This document shows positions 10,160-25,745 of a stretch of DNA of 64,000 nt, in pieces (the first letter of the stretch is position 1; every line of letters begins with the position of its first letter). Origin of the DNA: Sorghum bicolor (lineage: Eukaryota; Streptophyta; Magnoliopsida; Poales; Poaceae). A program made the position numbers and the translations under genes. The DNA lies in the NCBI RefSeq assembly GCF_000003195.3, contig NC_012878.2:57350629-57414628 (forward strand), read 5' to 3'. The notes below the pieces were generated by a model. It had not been told where the DNA came from, searched no databases, and worked only from the letters and a program-made list of their open reading frames with translations.

Positions 10160-11425
10160 ATGGGAGATGATTGGGACGAGGCCGTTCAGACCATGATTAT
10201 GATCGAGTTGATGTCAAGTCATGCATTAAGAACCAGTGGTATGTTAGAGCAAGCCATACATATTGATAAGTACTTGAGTAGGCGCCCTTATAGGACCCCT
10301 AAATTGCCTGGAATAGAGTGGGTCATGGATAATCTACATGACCCTGATAGGTGTTACACCATGTTTAGGATGAACCCTGAAATGTTTCACAAACTTCATG
10401 ATGTCCTGACAGAAACATATGGCCTCAAATCCAGTAGGAAATCAACCTCTTTAGAAGCACTAGGTATCTTCTTATGGATGCTTGGAGACTGTCAAAGTGT
10501 TAGGCAAGCTAAGGAAAGATTTGAGAGGTCACTGGGTACTATCTCTAGGCTTTTCAACAAAGTGTTGGTATGTATGGACAGATTAGCTGCCGACATCCTA
10601 AAACCTGTTGACCCTACATTTAGTACAATGCATGACAGACTTAGAAGCCCTAGGTTCTATCCCTACTTCAAGGACTGCATAGGCGCAATAGATGGAACCC
10701 ATATACCATTAACTGTGCCTAGTAATTTATTTGTCCAGTACTTGAACCGCAAGGGTAGAACCACACAGAATGTCTTGGCTGTCTGTGACTTCGACATGAG
10801 GTTCAGTTTTGTCCTTGCTGGATGGCCTGGATCTGCTCATGATATGAGAGTCTTCAATGATGCAACATCAACTTTTGGTGATCAGTTCCCCCATCCACCT
10901 CCAGGTATATTGTCGTATGGTTACATGTTGTGCCTGTTATCTAAATTGGCATGTTTTTGCTCATAGATATGGTACTGTAGGAAATATTACCTTGTTGATT
11001 CCGGGTACCCAAACCGGCTTGGTTATCTAGCCCCATACAAGGGAACCAAGTACCATATGCAAGAGTACAGAAACGTCGGCCCTCAAGGTAAAGAAGAAAT
11101 CTTCAACTATACGCATTCATCTCTTAGGAATGTCGTAGAGAGGGCATTTGGCGTTATGAAAATGAAGTGGCGTATGTTACGTGATGTTCCCCCATACTCC
11201 ACCGTAAAGCAAAGCATGATAATATGCTTTTGTATGGCACTACACAATTTCATGAGGACTAGTGGAGTGCATGACAGGCACTTTGAGCAGCTCAATAGGG
11301 ATGCTAACTATGTGCCACCAGAGGCATTTGAGTTCCAGCCGGATCCTGAGGTCGTGGAGGATGAGTGGAATGTGATGAATCAGTTTCGTGATTCAATCGC
11401 CACTGCGTTGTGCACTGGTGTTTGA
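10160..11425 (+). CDS. Harbinger ORF2: DDE transposase (DDE_Tnp_4 type)
   Basis: Two blocks in the same genomic frame. The first runs 10160 to about 10914 and starts MGDDWDEAVQTM; it contains an HTH-like region (ALGIFLWMLGDCQSVRQAKE), then FKDCIGAIDGTHIPL (first Asp) and AGWPGSAHDMRVF (second Asp). The second runs from about 10981 (KYYLVDSGYPNRLGYLAPYK) through SSLRNVVERAFGVMKMKWRM (catalytic Glu) to the stop at 11425. All three DDE residues are present. The blocks are separated by one in-frame TAG at 10964-10966. The obvious donor at 10905 and acceptor at 10980 give a 76-base intron that breaks the frame. A donor at 10915 (GTATGG) with the same acceptor gives a 66-base intron that keeps it. 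An upstream in-frame extension from an acceptor at 10090 is possible. Confidence 0.88.
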
Positions 11426-12451
11426 AAGATCTTTTTGGGATGAACAGTTTTGATCTTCCTGTGCTTGTATTTTTTGTACTGGGTTGAGGACTGAGTGTGG
11501 ATGTGCGAATAATCTCTGTATTCGGCATATAATAGTGATAGGGACAGTGGTGAATAATAGGGTTGAGTGTTTGTGAACAAATACAAATTATTATTGTTTA
11601 TATATATCATTGTGATTGAAGACAAAGCAACTTTGCATGAGTGACACCGATGTGGAAAGTGCTGCATGCGGCATGCAAAGCAACGTTTGCATGTGCATGC
11701 AGTCCCAAACACAGCATTTAATGCCCTTCTAACTGTGTCTGCAGTCTAGATTTTGTCAGAAAAAAATTTGTTCAACTAAACACCTGAAAATTTTTTGTGT
11801 GTGTCAGATTTCTCTGCTCAAGTTCTGACAACAAAAAAATCTACCACTTTGGCCAAAATTTTTGCAATCTAAACAGGGCCTTAGTTATTATTACATTAAT
11901 CAATGCTATCTTAAAGCCACTGTGAATACAAATCTGTTAATGATTTGACGTAACTATTATTGTACGCTGAATATGCATATAATTTGATGGAGACATATGT
12001 AATGGCCATTTGGAAAATTCCACCTATAAACATCATCATTATATGATTTAAATGTTTATAACTGGAACAGAACGTTTCAGTTGGTTACAAAATTAAGCGT
12101 TGCACTGTACACCTATCCACAAATTTCCCTTAGCCTTCTCTTCAGATGGATAATCTTCCCCCTTTCTTCGAAAGGGGCAGGCAGTGACCCGTGAGAATTG
12201 GCAACCGCTCTGCTCTTCACTTCTTGCGGCATAAGGGAGATCACAACGTTGGCCCGAGATCATCCCCATTGCTCATCAAACAAGAGCAATGAAAGGCGAC
12301 ACACGCCATTTCCCAGACTGAAAATCCTTTCTGGACACCTGCATGGTCGAACAGGTATGCGCGTGCTCCGAATTTTCAGGCATAGGGAAGGGCAGCTGGA
12401 GCTGCACTCCGGTTTCCCCATCTTATTACCCTCCCTCCCAAGGGCATTGCT
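11426..12451. other. Harbinger 3' part and spacer before the MAP kinase 3' end
   Basis: From 11426 to 11850 is the untranslated and subterminal part of the Harbinger element; CAACTAAACACCTGAAAATT near 11772 mirrors a subterminal motif at the left end. From 11884 to 12451 is AT-rich spacer and probably the 3' UTR of the minus-strand MAP kinase gene. No coding sequence was recognised. Confidence 0.6.
11851..11880 (-). repeat. Right terminal inverted repeat of the Harbinger element
   Basis: It is an exact 30-base inverted copy of 7211-7240 and is followed by the TTA target duplication at 11881-11883. Confidence 0.95.
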
Positions 12452-15890
<3,439 letters not shown>

Positions 15891-17400
15891 CTCTGGTGAA
15901 TTCTGTAAGTTTGAAAGAGGAAAACGTTAAGATTGCCTGCACAGCTAGTGAATAGCCTTTTTTCTGAAACGTATATTCAAGTCACCCATTGCAAGAACGT
16001 AAGCAATGACATATGACTTGGAAACTGCCAAGAAATTCAGCAGAATTGCATGTTTTTCGAGTGTTAAAAAGCTGAGCCACCAAAATCGAACAATCGGCAC
16101 AGCAAAGTAGGCAGAGGTGAGATCCCCGACAGGAACAGGAACATCTAAACCGACTCTTCCACATATAGCAAGAGGCAACCACTTCTGGCATGCACCAAGA
16201 CAATGATTCCTATTACTAAATTAACCAATGGGATAGTAGAATCTTTTGACCCGGTTTCTACTTACCGACAAACTGATGGCAAGTAATCCAACCAACTCAA
16301 ACGCAAAAGCTCTGCAGCATCTACCCCCTCCGACCCAACCCAGATTGACCTTTGCGACCGGCCAAAGAACTCCTGATCTCTCAAACCCTTTACCAAGGCT
16401 AATGATCACCTCTGAACAGGCACCACTCTGCTTAAACTATACGTAGTAGTAGACGGTAAATATACCTCCCACAGTTGGCACCGAATATTTATATAGAGCC
16501 AAGCCAGCCATCTCTGTCCACAAAACGAAAGGAAATACTGCGACTTGGATTAGGATAAACATACCAAGTCACCCGAATCCAATACCCTTTGTTTACCAAG
16601 ACGACTCCTCGACCACCCGTCTTGCGTTGCGTGGTCTACTCCTACTACTAAAGAATTACCGCTCCCGCTTATTAACGATGGCGTGAAAAAAGAGCCAGAT
16701 TTTGGGGGGATTTCGAAACTGAAAACCTAGCTTTAAAGTGGGAGTGGATTTCTCGCAGATATATAGTACCGAGGAGGAGGGACTCTAGGGGAAGACTAAT
16801 ACTCGAATGATTCGGATAAGACGGGATCTCCTAACAAGGCAAGAAATCAGTACGGTAAATCCCATTCCCAGGAAAAGGCATATTCTCTCTTGCGCAGGGA
16901 GCAAGCAACCCAGGATCCAAACCGCAAGAAATTCAAATCCCCCAAATCCAGCACCTCCTGCCGTGCCAAAATCCGGAGGAACACACAGAGAGAAGCCGCA
17001 TCCTTATCCAGTCCTCCTAAACGAGCGCCGCTGCTCAACGCACAGGCCCCCTATTCCCCCACAGGGATCTCCTTCACAGGTCGTCCATGGCACCAACAAA
17101 GCAGAGAAAAGAAGCAATCTTTTTTTCACTGTCGAACCGAGCTCCCCACCTTCTTCCTCTGCTCCGCGTGCGCCACCGCACCGGCATTTGCCTCCGGCAT
17201 CGTCAGGCCGCAGCCGTGGAAGACCTCGCGGGAGAAGTGAGAGAGCCCCTTTCCGGCCTGCCTGCCGCCCCAATCCGCAGGCAAGGACGACAAGGAGGGG
17301 AGGGGGAGAAGAGGAGTGGACGACGGAGGAGCAGAAGCGGCGTCCCCTTGGGTTATATGAGCGGGAGCGGGGTGGGTGAGTGGGTGGGTGGGTGGGTGTT
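15891..17400 (-). promoter_or_regulatory. 5' UTR intron and promoter region of the MAP kinase gene
   Basis: On the minus strand a pyrimidine-rich acceptor (CTTACAG) lies 16 bases upstream of the ATG, so a leader intron is present. A possible donor (TTGTCG|GTAAGT) lies near 16264. Upstream, from about 16900 to 17400, is GC-rich sequence typical of a promoter or first noncoding exon, ending in a GGGT microsatellite at 17378-17398. ORFs here lack recognisable domains and are not called as genes. Confidence 0.5.
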
Positions 17401-19965
17401 ACAATTGTTAAACAAGTCGAGGGAGGTGCAGCGGGTGGACGGTCCTACCCCTCCTCCGCCGACGGCGACGGCTGAACTGCGGCGACGGCACGCGTCGTTG
17501 TCTCGGGGAAGGCGTAGGGGGTAGTTTCGTCATCCCCGCGTCTGATGCCGTGCTGGTCCTGACGTGGCTCTGGCGTTGACGTGGCTTTGTGTTGCTGGTT
17601 TTTTTTTACCCGCGAAGTGGATAATTTCTTTGCTTTTTCCACGTGTTGGTAGTAGCATCTTACACCGCCAGAAAATGGAAACAATATCCTGAAATTTGTA
17701 ATTCCGGGTAAACAAAAAACGGCAAATAAAGAGAAAGCAAAAGGTTGCTTCCTTTGAGAGAAAAAGAAAAGATTTTACTTGGAATTGTATGCACATACAG
17801 TCTTCATAGCAAATCACAGTACTACCACTATAGCATGACTTTTTATTTTTATATTATATATACTACTGTACATTAGCTTTATTTCAATCTTCGGCAAGCT
17901 TGGGGCACTATGAGTGGGACACTACCGATGTGCAGTGGAATATGCTTGGCACTCGCACCGGACCCTCGGTTCTTGGATCTGACTCGTCACTCAACCACAA
18001 AAATAATCATGATTCCCACACATCATATGTGTGGTCTAGAATCTCTCACGGAGACAATTGAGCTAAATGATGAATGTGCCCGGGGACCCAACCCCAGTGC
18101 AAGTACCATCCGGCGCGGTACGATCAGGGCCATCCTCGTGTCGTCCCCTCCTCCGCTGCCGCTGGTGGTGGAGTGGAGTGGAGTAGGTGGCGCGTTCCGT
18201 TGGCGCTGTAGCGTGAGCCTGATGTCCCAACCGATCTTTTTTGTATGGCAATTGGCACTCATGCAGCGCTTTGCACGCTTGTTTAAGCACAACAGCTCGC
18301 TAGCTTGTTTGTTGCTGCCCTTTCTGCGGTAGTTTAAGCACGTACGCATGCATCGGATTCTGCGATGGTTTTTTTTTCTCCCCGGTGGTTTTGTCTCGTG
18401 GATTGCAGGAGTGAGGAGTCGGTGGTGAGTCGTGAGCTTGGGCTGCTGTGATCTGTGGAGAGGATAACCTAGTTTATTGCGTGCTTCCCTTGTCGGTTTT
18501 GAGAGACAGTTTTGCAAATTGTAACCTTGCATTGCGTGCAGGTTCCAGTAAGGTACTACTTAGGGCGTGGTTTTGTTGCTGCGTGCGTGTTATTATTATT
18601 ATTACCTCGGCCTCCTTACTTACGTTCGGTGAAAGATGACGATCGAAGAGACAAAGAGAGATCTGCTGCTTTGATCCCCAGTACAGTACGTAGCATTTTT
18701 GTCCATGCCAACTTGGACGCAAGAAATCAAGGTGGGATACACCAGAGGTGCAATGATCATGTTTATGAATTTATCATATATAAATCATTGTTAAAGTTAA
18801 GATGTGTCATAAACGTACTGATCAGTGTATATTTTAATAGAGGTGGATATAAATAATGAGGAACGAAAAAGCTACACCAGAGATCCACCATAGTTTATAT
18901 TATACTTGATGCAACTCGGAAAAGGTTAAATGGACTTATATTCACGATTGGATGAGGGGGTTTTTTTTCTTAGCATGACCGGTAGATTTGGTGGGGGTGC
19001 TTCAATCGTATGTTCTGATTTGTCAAATGCTAATAGGACAGACTTATTTTGAGGGTTCTACCAATGGATAAATTATCTTTCTTCACATGGGAAACAGGGA
19101 CCGATTTTTAATGTTATGGGTGTGTATATGTCCACTAATATGTGTGACAGCGAAATTTACTCCTCTTGTTTGTCTGATTTATATTACCTCCATTATAAAA
19201 AAATACTAATTCTAATTTTAACTCGAGACTAACTATCTAGACTTTTACCAAATTTATAAAAAATGAAACAAAATTTATGACAACAGATAGGTATGAATTT
19301 TATTCAATGACGAATCTATCAATATATATTTGAGATCATGATATGTTTTGTGGGAACTTGGTTAAACTATAGTATATGGTTATAGTTGGTACTATGCTAG
19401 AATCATATTTTTTTTCAGACAAGCAGAGTACAATATTATTTGAAGGGTCACTATGCGTGGTTATTTCATCCCTCTTTCCATGGTTGAATCTTGGACCCAT
19501 TATATATTCATCAATATTTTTCATCCAATAGCTTCTCTCTCTTTTTCCTCCAACCACGGCGCTCGGGCGTCCCAACACCCATTCCCTTCTTACGCTATTG
19601 TATTAACTTGCCAGAGCAGTCACCATGACGAGATGAAATAGCACAGTCACGCTACAGCATTAGCGATACGTGTGAACAAAATAAACCTTTCCTTTTGAAA
19701 ACATCCAGACGGCAAAAAGGGCAGAAAAAATATTAAAAATGAGCATGTGCCAAGCATGCATGCATCAACAAACAGTTTCCTAACGTCGATGGTTTGGTTT
19801 TGCGTGTCTTCACACGCCAAGAAGCTCTTTAGGAGGGTCAACGAGCGCGCGCACAGACACACACACATAAACTCCCCGGGCCCCAACATGTTCGTCCAAG
19901 TCACCCGGCCGACGTGGCACCACTAGGAATCACTCCTGCAGCCTTGCTACTACTGCTACTGCTAG
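17401..19965. other. Intergenic, no recognised gene
   Basis: Mixed AT-rich and GC-rich spacer. A stretch near 19182-19270 (TTACCTCCATTATAAAAAAA onward) looks like one degenerate arm of a Stowaway-type MITE, but I could not find its partner end. No conserved protein motif, tRNA or familiar miRNA sequence was seen by eye. Confidence 0.4.
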
Positions 19966-20462
19966 TGAGTCACCACCTTTCCCCCATCAGCACGCTGTGA
20001 CGACCTGTGACCGCGACCTCTCGCGACGTTGAGGCGCGCGCGAACGAAAGCAAAAATGATCGAGATCTGGCGGCGGGTCCGGGTGCCGGGCCCCGATCCG
20101 GATCTGCTGCCTCGGCGGTTGCGGCGGCACAGCGATTGCCGATTAGAATATTTGCCCGGCATGGAACACGCACGTTGCCGGTTGCCCCCGTGACGATCGA
20201 GCGAGCTCGATCGGCTCTGCTAGCTGGTCCCCGGCAGCACGCGCGTGAAACGAAGCAACGGAGTGGCCGCTGTGGAGTGTGATCGAGCTGCGGGTGGGAT
20301 GGGTGGTCGATGGGCACGCACATGCCGAAATCCATCGGGATCTCGCCAGCCATGTGCGGCCACGGCCGTACCAGCTCGTATCCGTCGTGCGTACTCCGGA
20401 CGACGCTACTACAAGGGCCGCGCGCCGTACTCGCTCCGTCCGTCCGCCCGTCTCGTGTGTGT

Positions 20463-20528
<66 letters not shown>

Positions 20529-21429
20529 CGCTCGCTCGCTGGCTCGGTGGCTCGGCGTGTGTCTGCCTCTGCCTGCCCCCCCACGCATCGTGATCCCGCC
20601 GCACACCGCGTGCTGCGGCGGTGCACACTGCCTGCTGTAGACGCGTCGCGCTGCGCACGCGTCTCCTACGTCGTACAGTACTGTAGTAGGTTAGGGTGCG
20701 CGCCGATCGGCGGCATGTGGAGACTGATGAATGAAGAAGCAAAAACTAGAGCAAGAAACACGAGCGGGGCCGTAATAACCCAGCGTGAAACACGCGTGTT
20801 TTTGCAGGTGCAGGAGCAGGAAACCGGAGGAGCCTCGGACGATGGTCCCGGTGGAAACGGGGGATTTTACGGTGGTTGGTCCAGTGGTTGGAGACACGTG
20901 GGAGGTGTGTGTGGGAGCAATCGGGGCCGTCAGGCTATTCTAGTTTTGACCACATATAGGAGGACTAAAAAATCAGGCTATTATAGCAGAGGTGCACGAG
21001 AGAGCCATACACTGGCCGTGCAGCTGCAGGCACTCTCGGCTTCCCTATCAGCGATTTACTACTAGTAGTGTATTATTATTATTAGTATTATTGCAAGCAG
21101 CTGTCGGCAATTGATTACCTTTTCTTTCTCCGGCATACGGACTCCAGCTTTTCGTTTTGTCTGTTCAAACAAAGGAATGGCTGGCCGTCGTTTTTCCTTC
21201 ATGCATGGCACTGATGGCAAGCCTACGCGGTACGTCGTCGTTCCCTACGAATTCACTACTACTACTACTAGTATACAGTATATTGATGACAATGATCGAT
21301 ATTGATACCCCTAGCCTACAGTACACACCCACGACCCATCATCATTCATTCCATCGGGCAGCAGCGACAGCACACAGCATCCGAATCCGAGGTGCCGATG
21401 TGCGGAGTACCCATGTTTTTGTTCATTTT
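19966..21429. other. GC-rich CpG-dense block without a recognised gene
   Basis: About 1 kb of CpG-dense DNA (roughly 19980-20960) with the (TC)n tract inside. Open frames on both strands overlap and contain mainly low-complexity translations of the repeat, so none is called. It could be a promoter, a noncoding RNA locus or a first exon of an unrecognised gene. Confidence 0.35.
20466..20525. repeat. (TC)n microsatellite, about 30 units
   Basis: An uninterrupted TC dinucleotide run of about 60 bases, preceded by a short TG run and followed by GCTC tetranucleotide units. It explains the SLSLSLSL and RERERERE open frames over this site. Confidence 0.97.
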
Positions 21430-21671
21430 GCCTTGTTTAGTTCCCAAAATATTTTGCAAAATTTTTCACATTTCTCGTCACATCGAATCTTTAAACGCAT
21501 GCATGGAGTATTAAATATAGACGAAAATAAAAACTAATTGCATAGTTTGGTCGGAATTGATGGGACGGATCTTTTGAGCCTAGTTAATCCATAATTGAAC
21601 AATATTTTTCACAAACAAACGAAAGTGCTACAGTACCTGTTTTGCAAAATTTTTTAGAACTAAACAAGGCC
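21430..21671. mobile_element. Harbinger-type MITE copy C
   Basis: The ends GCCTTGTTTAGTTCCCAAAA and TTTTTAGAACTAAACAAGGCC are inverted. The interior has family blocks (CACATCGAATCTTTAAACGC, ATGGAGTATTAAATATAGAC, GATCTTTTGAGCCTAGTTAA) in the opposite orientation to copies A and B. It is followed 37 bases later by the proposed Helitron 5' end. Confidence 0.85.
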
Positions 21672-23780
21672 TAAGGGAAAAAAATCAGCGTAGAGCACTG
21701 GTAGTATATCTCTACCACTAAAACATTTGGACTCCAATCGTTCACAGGCTTGCGATCCCTCGCTGGCTCGCATGCTCGCTCGTCATCGCCCGCGCGCTCA
21801 CTCCTGTTCCCGCACCAGCCCCAGGCCCACGCCCGAGCAGCCACGGTTCGATCCCTCACATCATCGTTTTTTCCGTCCTTTATATTGTTCGAGCGACCAC
21901 GACATCGACTCCTCCCCTCCCCCAAGATCATCACCAGGGAGCCGCTGCCGCCGGTGGTACAGGGGCCGTGCGAGGGAGGCCAAGCGCCGCCGAGCAAGAG
22001 CTGCTCCTCATGGCCAACTCCGCCACCGCTCGTCGACGAAGCAGGAGCCATGATGCCACCCCGCCACCGGTCTGCTTCATGCTCCTGCACGCCACGCGCT
22101 GAGGGTCTCCGCCGCCGCACGCCACGCACTCGATTCTTTGTCGGTTCCTTCATCAGTTCGTCGGGTACCCAGCAGGTATGTTCACCCCTTCTCTTCCCTT
22201 TACTTCTCTTTTGGACAGATCTTGTTGCAAAGCACTACCCAGTTTTAATTTGACTTGTCTGTGACAAATTTTGAAAAACTAGATGTGTAGCTGGTGTCCT
22301 GCATCATTTTCTAAAGTGCGGCATAATGGGATGCCTACTTCAATTCTGCGCTGTAACAATAGCTACCCTGTCTTGTGGGAATGCTAGCTTCAGTTTTTAA
22401 GTCTTGTCTAAGGTCTGAGTGTTGTAAAAAAAATCGTTTTAGTTCAGAGCATCAGCAGCCCGTTATCATCAATAACTTTTGTTATTTGTCTATGTTTTTA
22501 TTGTCTTCAGCTGATCACAAATCTTTATGAATAGAAGTACTGGTAGTCCGTAGTCTACATTTGCCATTGAAATCTGAGGTGATAGTATTGAAACTGATTC
22601 AATGACCTTTCTGGAAATCTTCACGCCCTGCTATTGAATCTACTGCTGCAGTTTTCTATGCAGTGCCCAAATATCTGCATTTCTGCCTCTGTAGCAATAT
22701 GATTGTTTACATTCTCCATTTGTCTGGCTCTATTGTACTGCAACAATTTTACATTCTACTTCTCTCTTGCTCCATTGTACTAAAACATTGAGGCTTGTGT
22801 GATGTGCATAGAAGAGACTGGGACTGGGAATACAGGGTAAGAAAGGCACATGCCTGCAACTCTCCAAATCTGATTTGCTTCATTAATCGTTTGTACATGT
22901 CAACTCTCCTAATCTGATTCTGGCATGACTTAATCCTCAAGGAATAATAAATATCTTGTGAAAATTTTTGTTTGTTATATTAATATAACATCATTTGTAA
23001 AAAAAAAGACTGTAGAGTATATAAGGATGATTTTGTGTAGATCCCATTCAGATGAAATATGTATTTAGCACGGCCAAAAATTTTAGCAGATGCCTCTTGT
23101 TTACCTTTGAGTGTGATCTAACAGTTGTAATAGGAGCATAATGCTTTTTAACAAATTTAACTGAATAGCTAATGTCAAAATGGAGCACTACAGCCACATA
23201 GGGTCATTATTCTTACAAGAAAGGACCTGGATTAAGCATTCAAAGTAGACATATTTAACACAGTCATTTGTTGGCATATAAATCATAAAACTAGATTTAC
23301 AGAAAATAACATATAGTTCATCAAATTATTTCAGTTGATGAGCCTTTCATAGTATATTCATTAGTATACATCACTGATTGCTGACAGGGTGCAGGCCTTC
23401 TGTGTGCTTTGATCTGCTTTGCTCTTAATGTTCATAGCCCTGTGCTCCTCATCCACCCCACCTTGGTGGCATTTGGATAGGTAGATCGAAAGGGATCAGG
23501 ATATGTACCCAGTGAGAATTATCATGGAGTGCACAAAGCTATATGTTTGGTTGTTTACAAGTGGCCAAATAGGCTTGCTCAACCCGGGATTGACTTATTT
23601 ATCCTCCTGAAATGTAAGTAGCATTCAAGTTTGTGGCCATCATGCAAGTACATATGCATCGGTTTTCAGTTCAACCATCTAACTGCTTTAAAACTTAGTG
23701 TTGATCATAGATGCAGCAAAATGGTTTCTATTCAGGGCTCATATACTATATTTGTTTCATAAACTTAATTATTATTGCAG

Positions 23781-23860
23781 GACTACTACAAAGTTCTAGA
23801 GGTTGACTATGACGCATCTTACAATATCATCAAATCAAGTTATCGAAAAATACTTTTGGT
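23781..23860 (+). pseudogene. DnaJ (J-domain) exon fragment
   Basis: After an acceptor-like TATTATTGCAG, the reading frame gives DYYKVLEVDYDASYNIIKSS then YRKILL, followed by a GTAAGA donor at about 23859. This is helix I and the start of helix II of a J-domain; plant DnaJ proteins commonly read DYYKVLEVDYDAS. The HPD motif and the rest of the domain are absent nearby. It is most likely one captured exon in the Helitron. Confidence 0.75.
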
Positions 23861-24368
23861 AAGATGTTGTACAACCTCCCCTCATCAAGCTAGAAGATAA
23901 TTATGTGCACACCTGACGATGTTCTACCTTTTCTGAATCGCATGGCATTGAGCGGTTGACGCAGTTGTAACTTGTAAGTATCTAATTATAAAGAGCCAGA
24001 GGTTTTCTACCCATCTCAATGTCCCCAAGTGCACTACCTATGTTTGGACTCATGAAACCATGTGTTGGTCGTGGTCCTATAGGACCTTGCCATGTTGGTG
24101 CTTTAAATATTACAAAGTAACAAATAATTTTTATGCAGATATTCCCAACACATCTAGCTGCCCGTGCTTGTTGCAACAATACCCTTCTGATATTATTAAA
24201 AAATTGTGGCATCAAGGTTTGTAAGAGGATACACTTAGGACAAAATTACTCTTAGTTTTCACCTAATGGTCAGCCCTCCTCCATGTACAACACATGTAGA
24301 CAGTTGTCGAGTTTGCGCAATATTTATGTTTCGAAGATCATACTAATAATACTTTTTCATACTTGCAG

Positions 24369-25238
24369 AACACCCTGAGACTGCTTTTGCCCTCAGGATG
24401 TTGTCACTCACCAAGGCTAAAAGGTACCTTGTGGATGTGATTACCACAAACAGGCCATCCCGTTCCGCATGTATTGTGGTGGTGTTGGGTATACTGCTCA
24501 GGCTAAGTCTCGCCACTCAAATGGGCAGGGACACTATCATGTCAAGTCTGCTAGATTCTAGACCTTCTCAAGAATGTATTATGCTAATTATGTGAATTTA
24601 TGTGTTGTAGGTAAAAGGTCTTGAAGTGGATGTTTCGCACATTCAAGTGAACCAGGGCCTTGTTTAGTTGTGAAAAGATTTTGGATTTTGACAATGTATT
24701 ACTTTGTTTGTATTTGATAATTATTATCCAACTATAGACTAATTAGGCTCAAAAGATTCGTCTCGTAAATTATAGATAAACTGTGCAATTAGTTTTTGTT
24801 TTCGTCTATATTTAGTGCTTCATGCATATGTCACAAGATTTGATGTGATAGAGAATCTTAAAAAGTTTTTGAATTTTGGGGTGAACTAAACAAGGCCCAG
24901 GCTAAGAAGTAGAGGCGCAGGACCTACCGTGCTCATGGACGCATGAACTATAAGTCTATCTAATGTTGTCTAAACTTGAAGTTTGCTATGCTATGAACGG
25001 TTCTTTATTTGTAGCGTAACATCCTGTTTACCTACCTGGTGCAGCTTAGATGTCCTCACCGTGCCACATTGAGCTCATCTTGTTGGAGAAGGAAGAGCCT
25101 GTGAAGAAAGAGGTATTTGGTTGTATACTCTTTGCGCCTGATTATTTGAGTCAAAGCAATGAATTAATATTGTGCTATTTGGGTCAATAGTTTCTTCAGG
25201 CTGACTCCAAGATCGCTATCGCAACCAGGAAGGCTTAG
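24369..25238 (+). pseudogene. 60S ribosomal protein L17 pseudogene, intron-containing, MITE-split
   Basis: Exon-like pieces match plant RPL17 (uL22). About 24379-24580 encodes [17 protein letters not shown], then after a one-base shift [15 protein letters not shown] and RHSNGQG. About 24612-24655 encodes VKGLEVDVSHIQVNQ. About 24898-24945 encodes QAKK*RRRTYRAHGRMN. About 25050-25113 encodes MSSPCHIELILLEKEEPVKK. About 25200-25238 encodes ADSKIAIATRKA and stop. Introns with GT/AG-like borders remain, so this is a copied genomic segment and not a processed pseudogene. The N-terminal part is missing. A frameshift, internal stops and a 242-bp MITE insertion (24656-24897) inactivate it. It lies within the putative Helitron and was probably captured by it. 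Confidence 0.88.
24656..24897. mobile_element. Harbinger-type MITE copy D, inserted in the RPL17 pseudogene
   Basis: The ends GGCCTTGTTTAGTTGTGAAA and GGGTGAACTAAACAAGGCC are inverted. CAG flanks both sides (24653-24655 and 24898-24900). Removing the MITE and one CAG restores the expected RPL17 reading VNQAKK, so the 3-bp target duplication is confirmed by the host sequence. Confidence 0.93.
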
Positions 25239-25479
25239 AGTAGGGGGTCATCTTCTGTGATTGGCTGAGTGAAACTTTTGGCTGATTATTTGTTGTCTCA
25301 TATACCTGAATATTGTTTGCAAGTGCTTTCTCACTTTGATCATTGCCTGAACTACAGATCATGGTGCATGTTATGTCAAAACAATTTTATTACTTCTGGT
25401 ACAACGCACAGGCATTTACCTATCTATGAATATGTATGAATTGTGTTTTCCTGTCGATTTTCAGTGATGAGCAGGAAAT

Positions 25480-25745
25480 GGAATTGATGGCCATAAATTT
25501 GTTTTCCTAGCTTTGGACGCAACGTCTAGAAGAAGATCAAGGAGCATGTCGGCACCAAGACAACTAATTTGATTTCTTGTTACATACATTTAGGGATTCA
25601 GTATCTCATCCAAGAACTAAAACTTCAAACACAATGTGTGTTGCAGATAATTAGGAACCCTGCCCATAAAGACTTCCTCAAGCTCCAGAAGCTCAGGCTG
25701 GCGCCACGTCGCCATGCAACAACAGATGTCAGTGTCCGGTAGCAT
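25480..25745 (+). pseudogene. Unidentified captured gene fragment
   Basis: Between RPL17 and the Helitron 3' end are short exon-like pieces: KKIKEHVGTK at about 25525-25560 and, after an acceptor-like GTTGCAG at 25648, IIRNPAHKDFLKLQKLRLAP followed by RRHATTDVSVSG. I do not recognise the parent gene. The splice-like junction suggests a third captured host fragment. Confidence 0.4.

Larger units (their letters stand above)
7211..11880 (+). mobile_element. PIF/Harbinger DNA transposon, complete-looking, 4.67 kb
   Basis: The first and last 30 bases are perfect inverted repeats (left end GGCCCTGTTTAGATTGCAAA...; right end 11851-11880 is its exact complement). TTA flanks the element on both sides (7208-7210 and 11881-11883), the target duplication expected for PIF/Harbinger. 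The internal part encodes a Myb/SANT-like protein (7685-9767) and a DDE transposase (10160-11425), both on the plus strand, which is the two-gene set required by this superfamily. Perfect ends and target duplication suggest recent insertion. Whether it is active depends on two unresolved splice junctions, one in each ORF. It lies between the RimM-like gene and the MAP kinase gene. Confidence 0.93.

Noticed and set aside
20143..20742. Long open frames on both strands over 20-21 kb (RERERER / SLSLSLSL proteins)
   Set aside because: They are translations of the (TC)n microsatellite plus GC-rich flanks, conflict with each other and show no domain.
21727..22253. GC-rich ORF upstream of the J-domain fragment as first exon of a chimeric gene
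   Set aside because: A donor-like GTATGT follows at 22175, but no domain or in-frame join to the J-domain exon could be shown; it was left as possible captured DNA.
23781..23860. Functional DnaJ gene
   Set aside because: Only one exon fragment is present; the HPD motif and the rest of the domain are missing.
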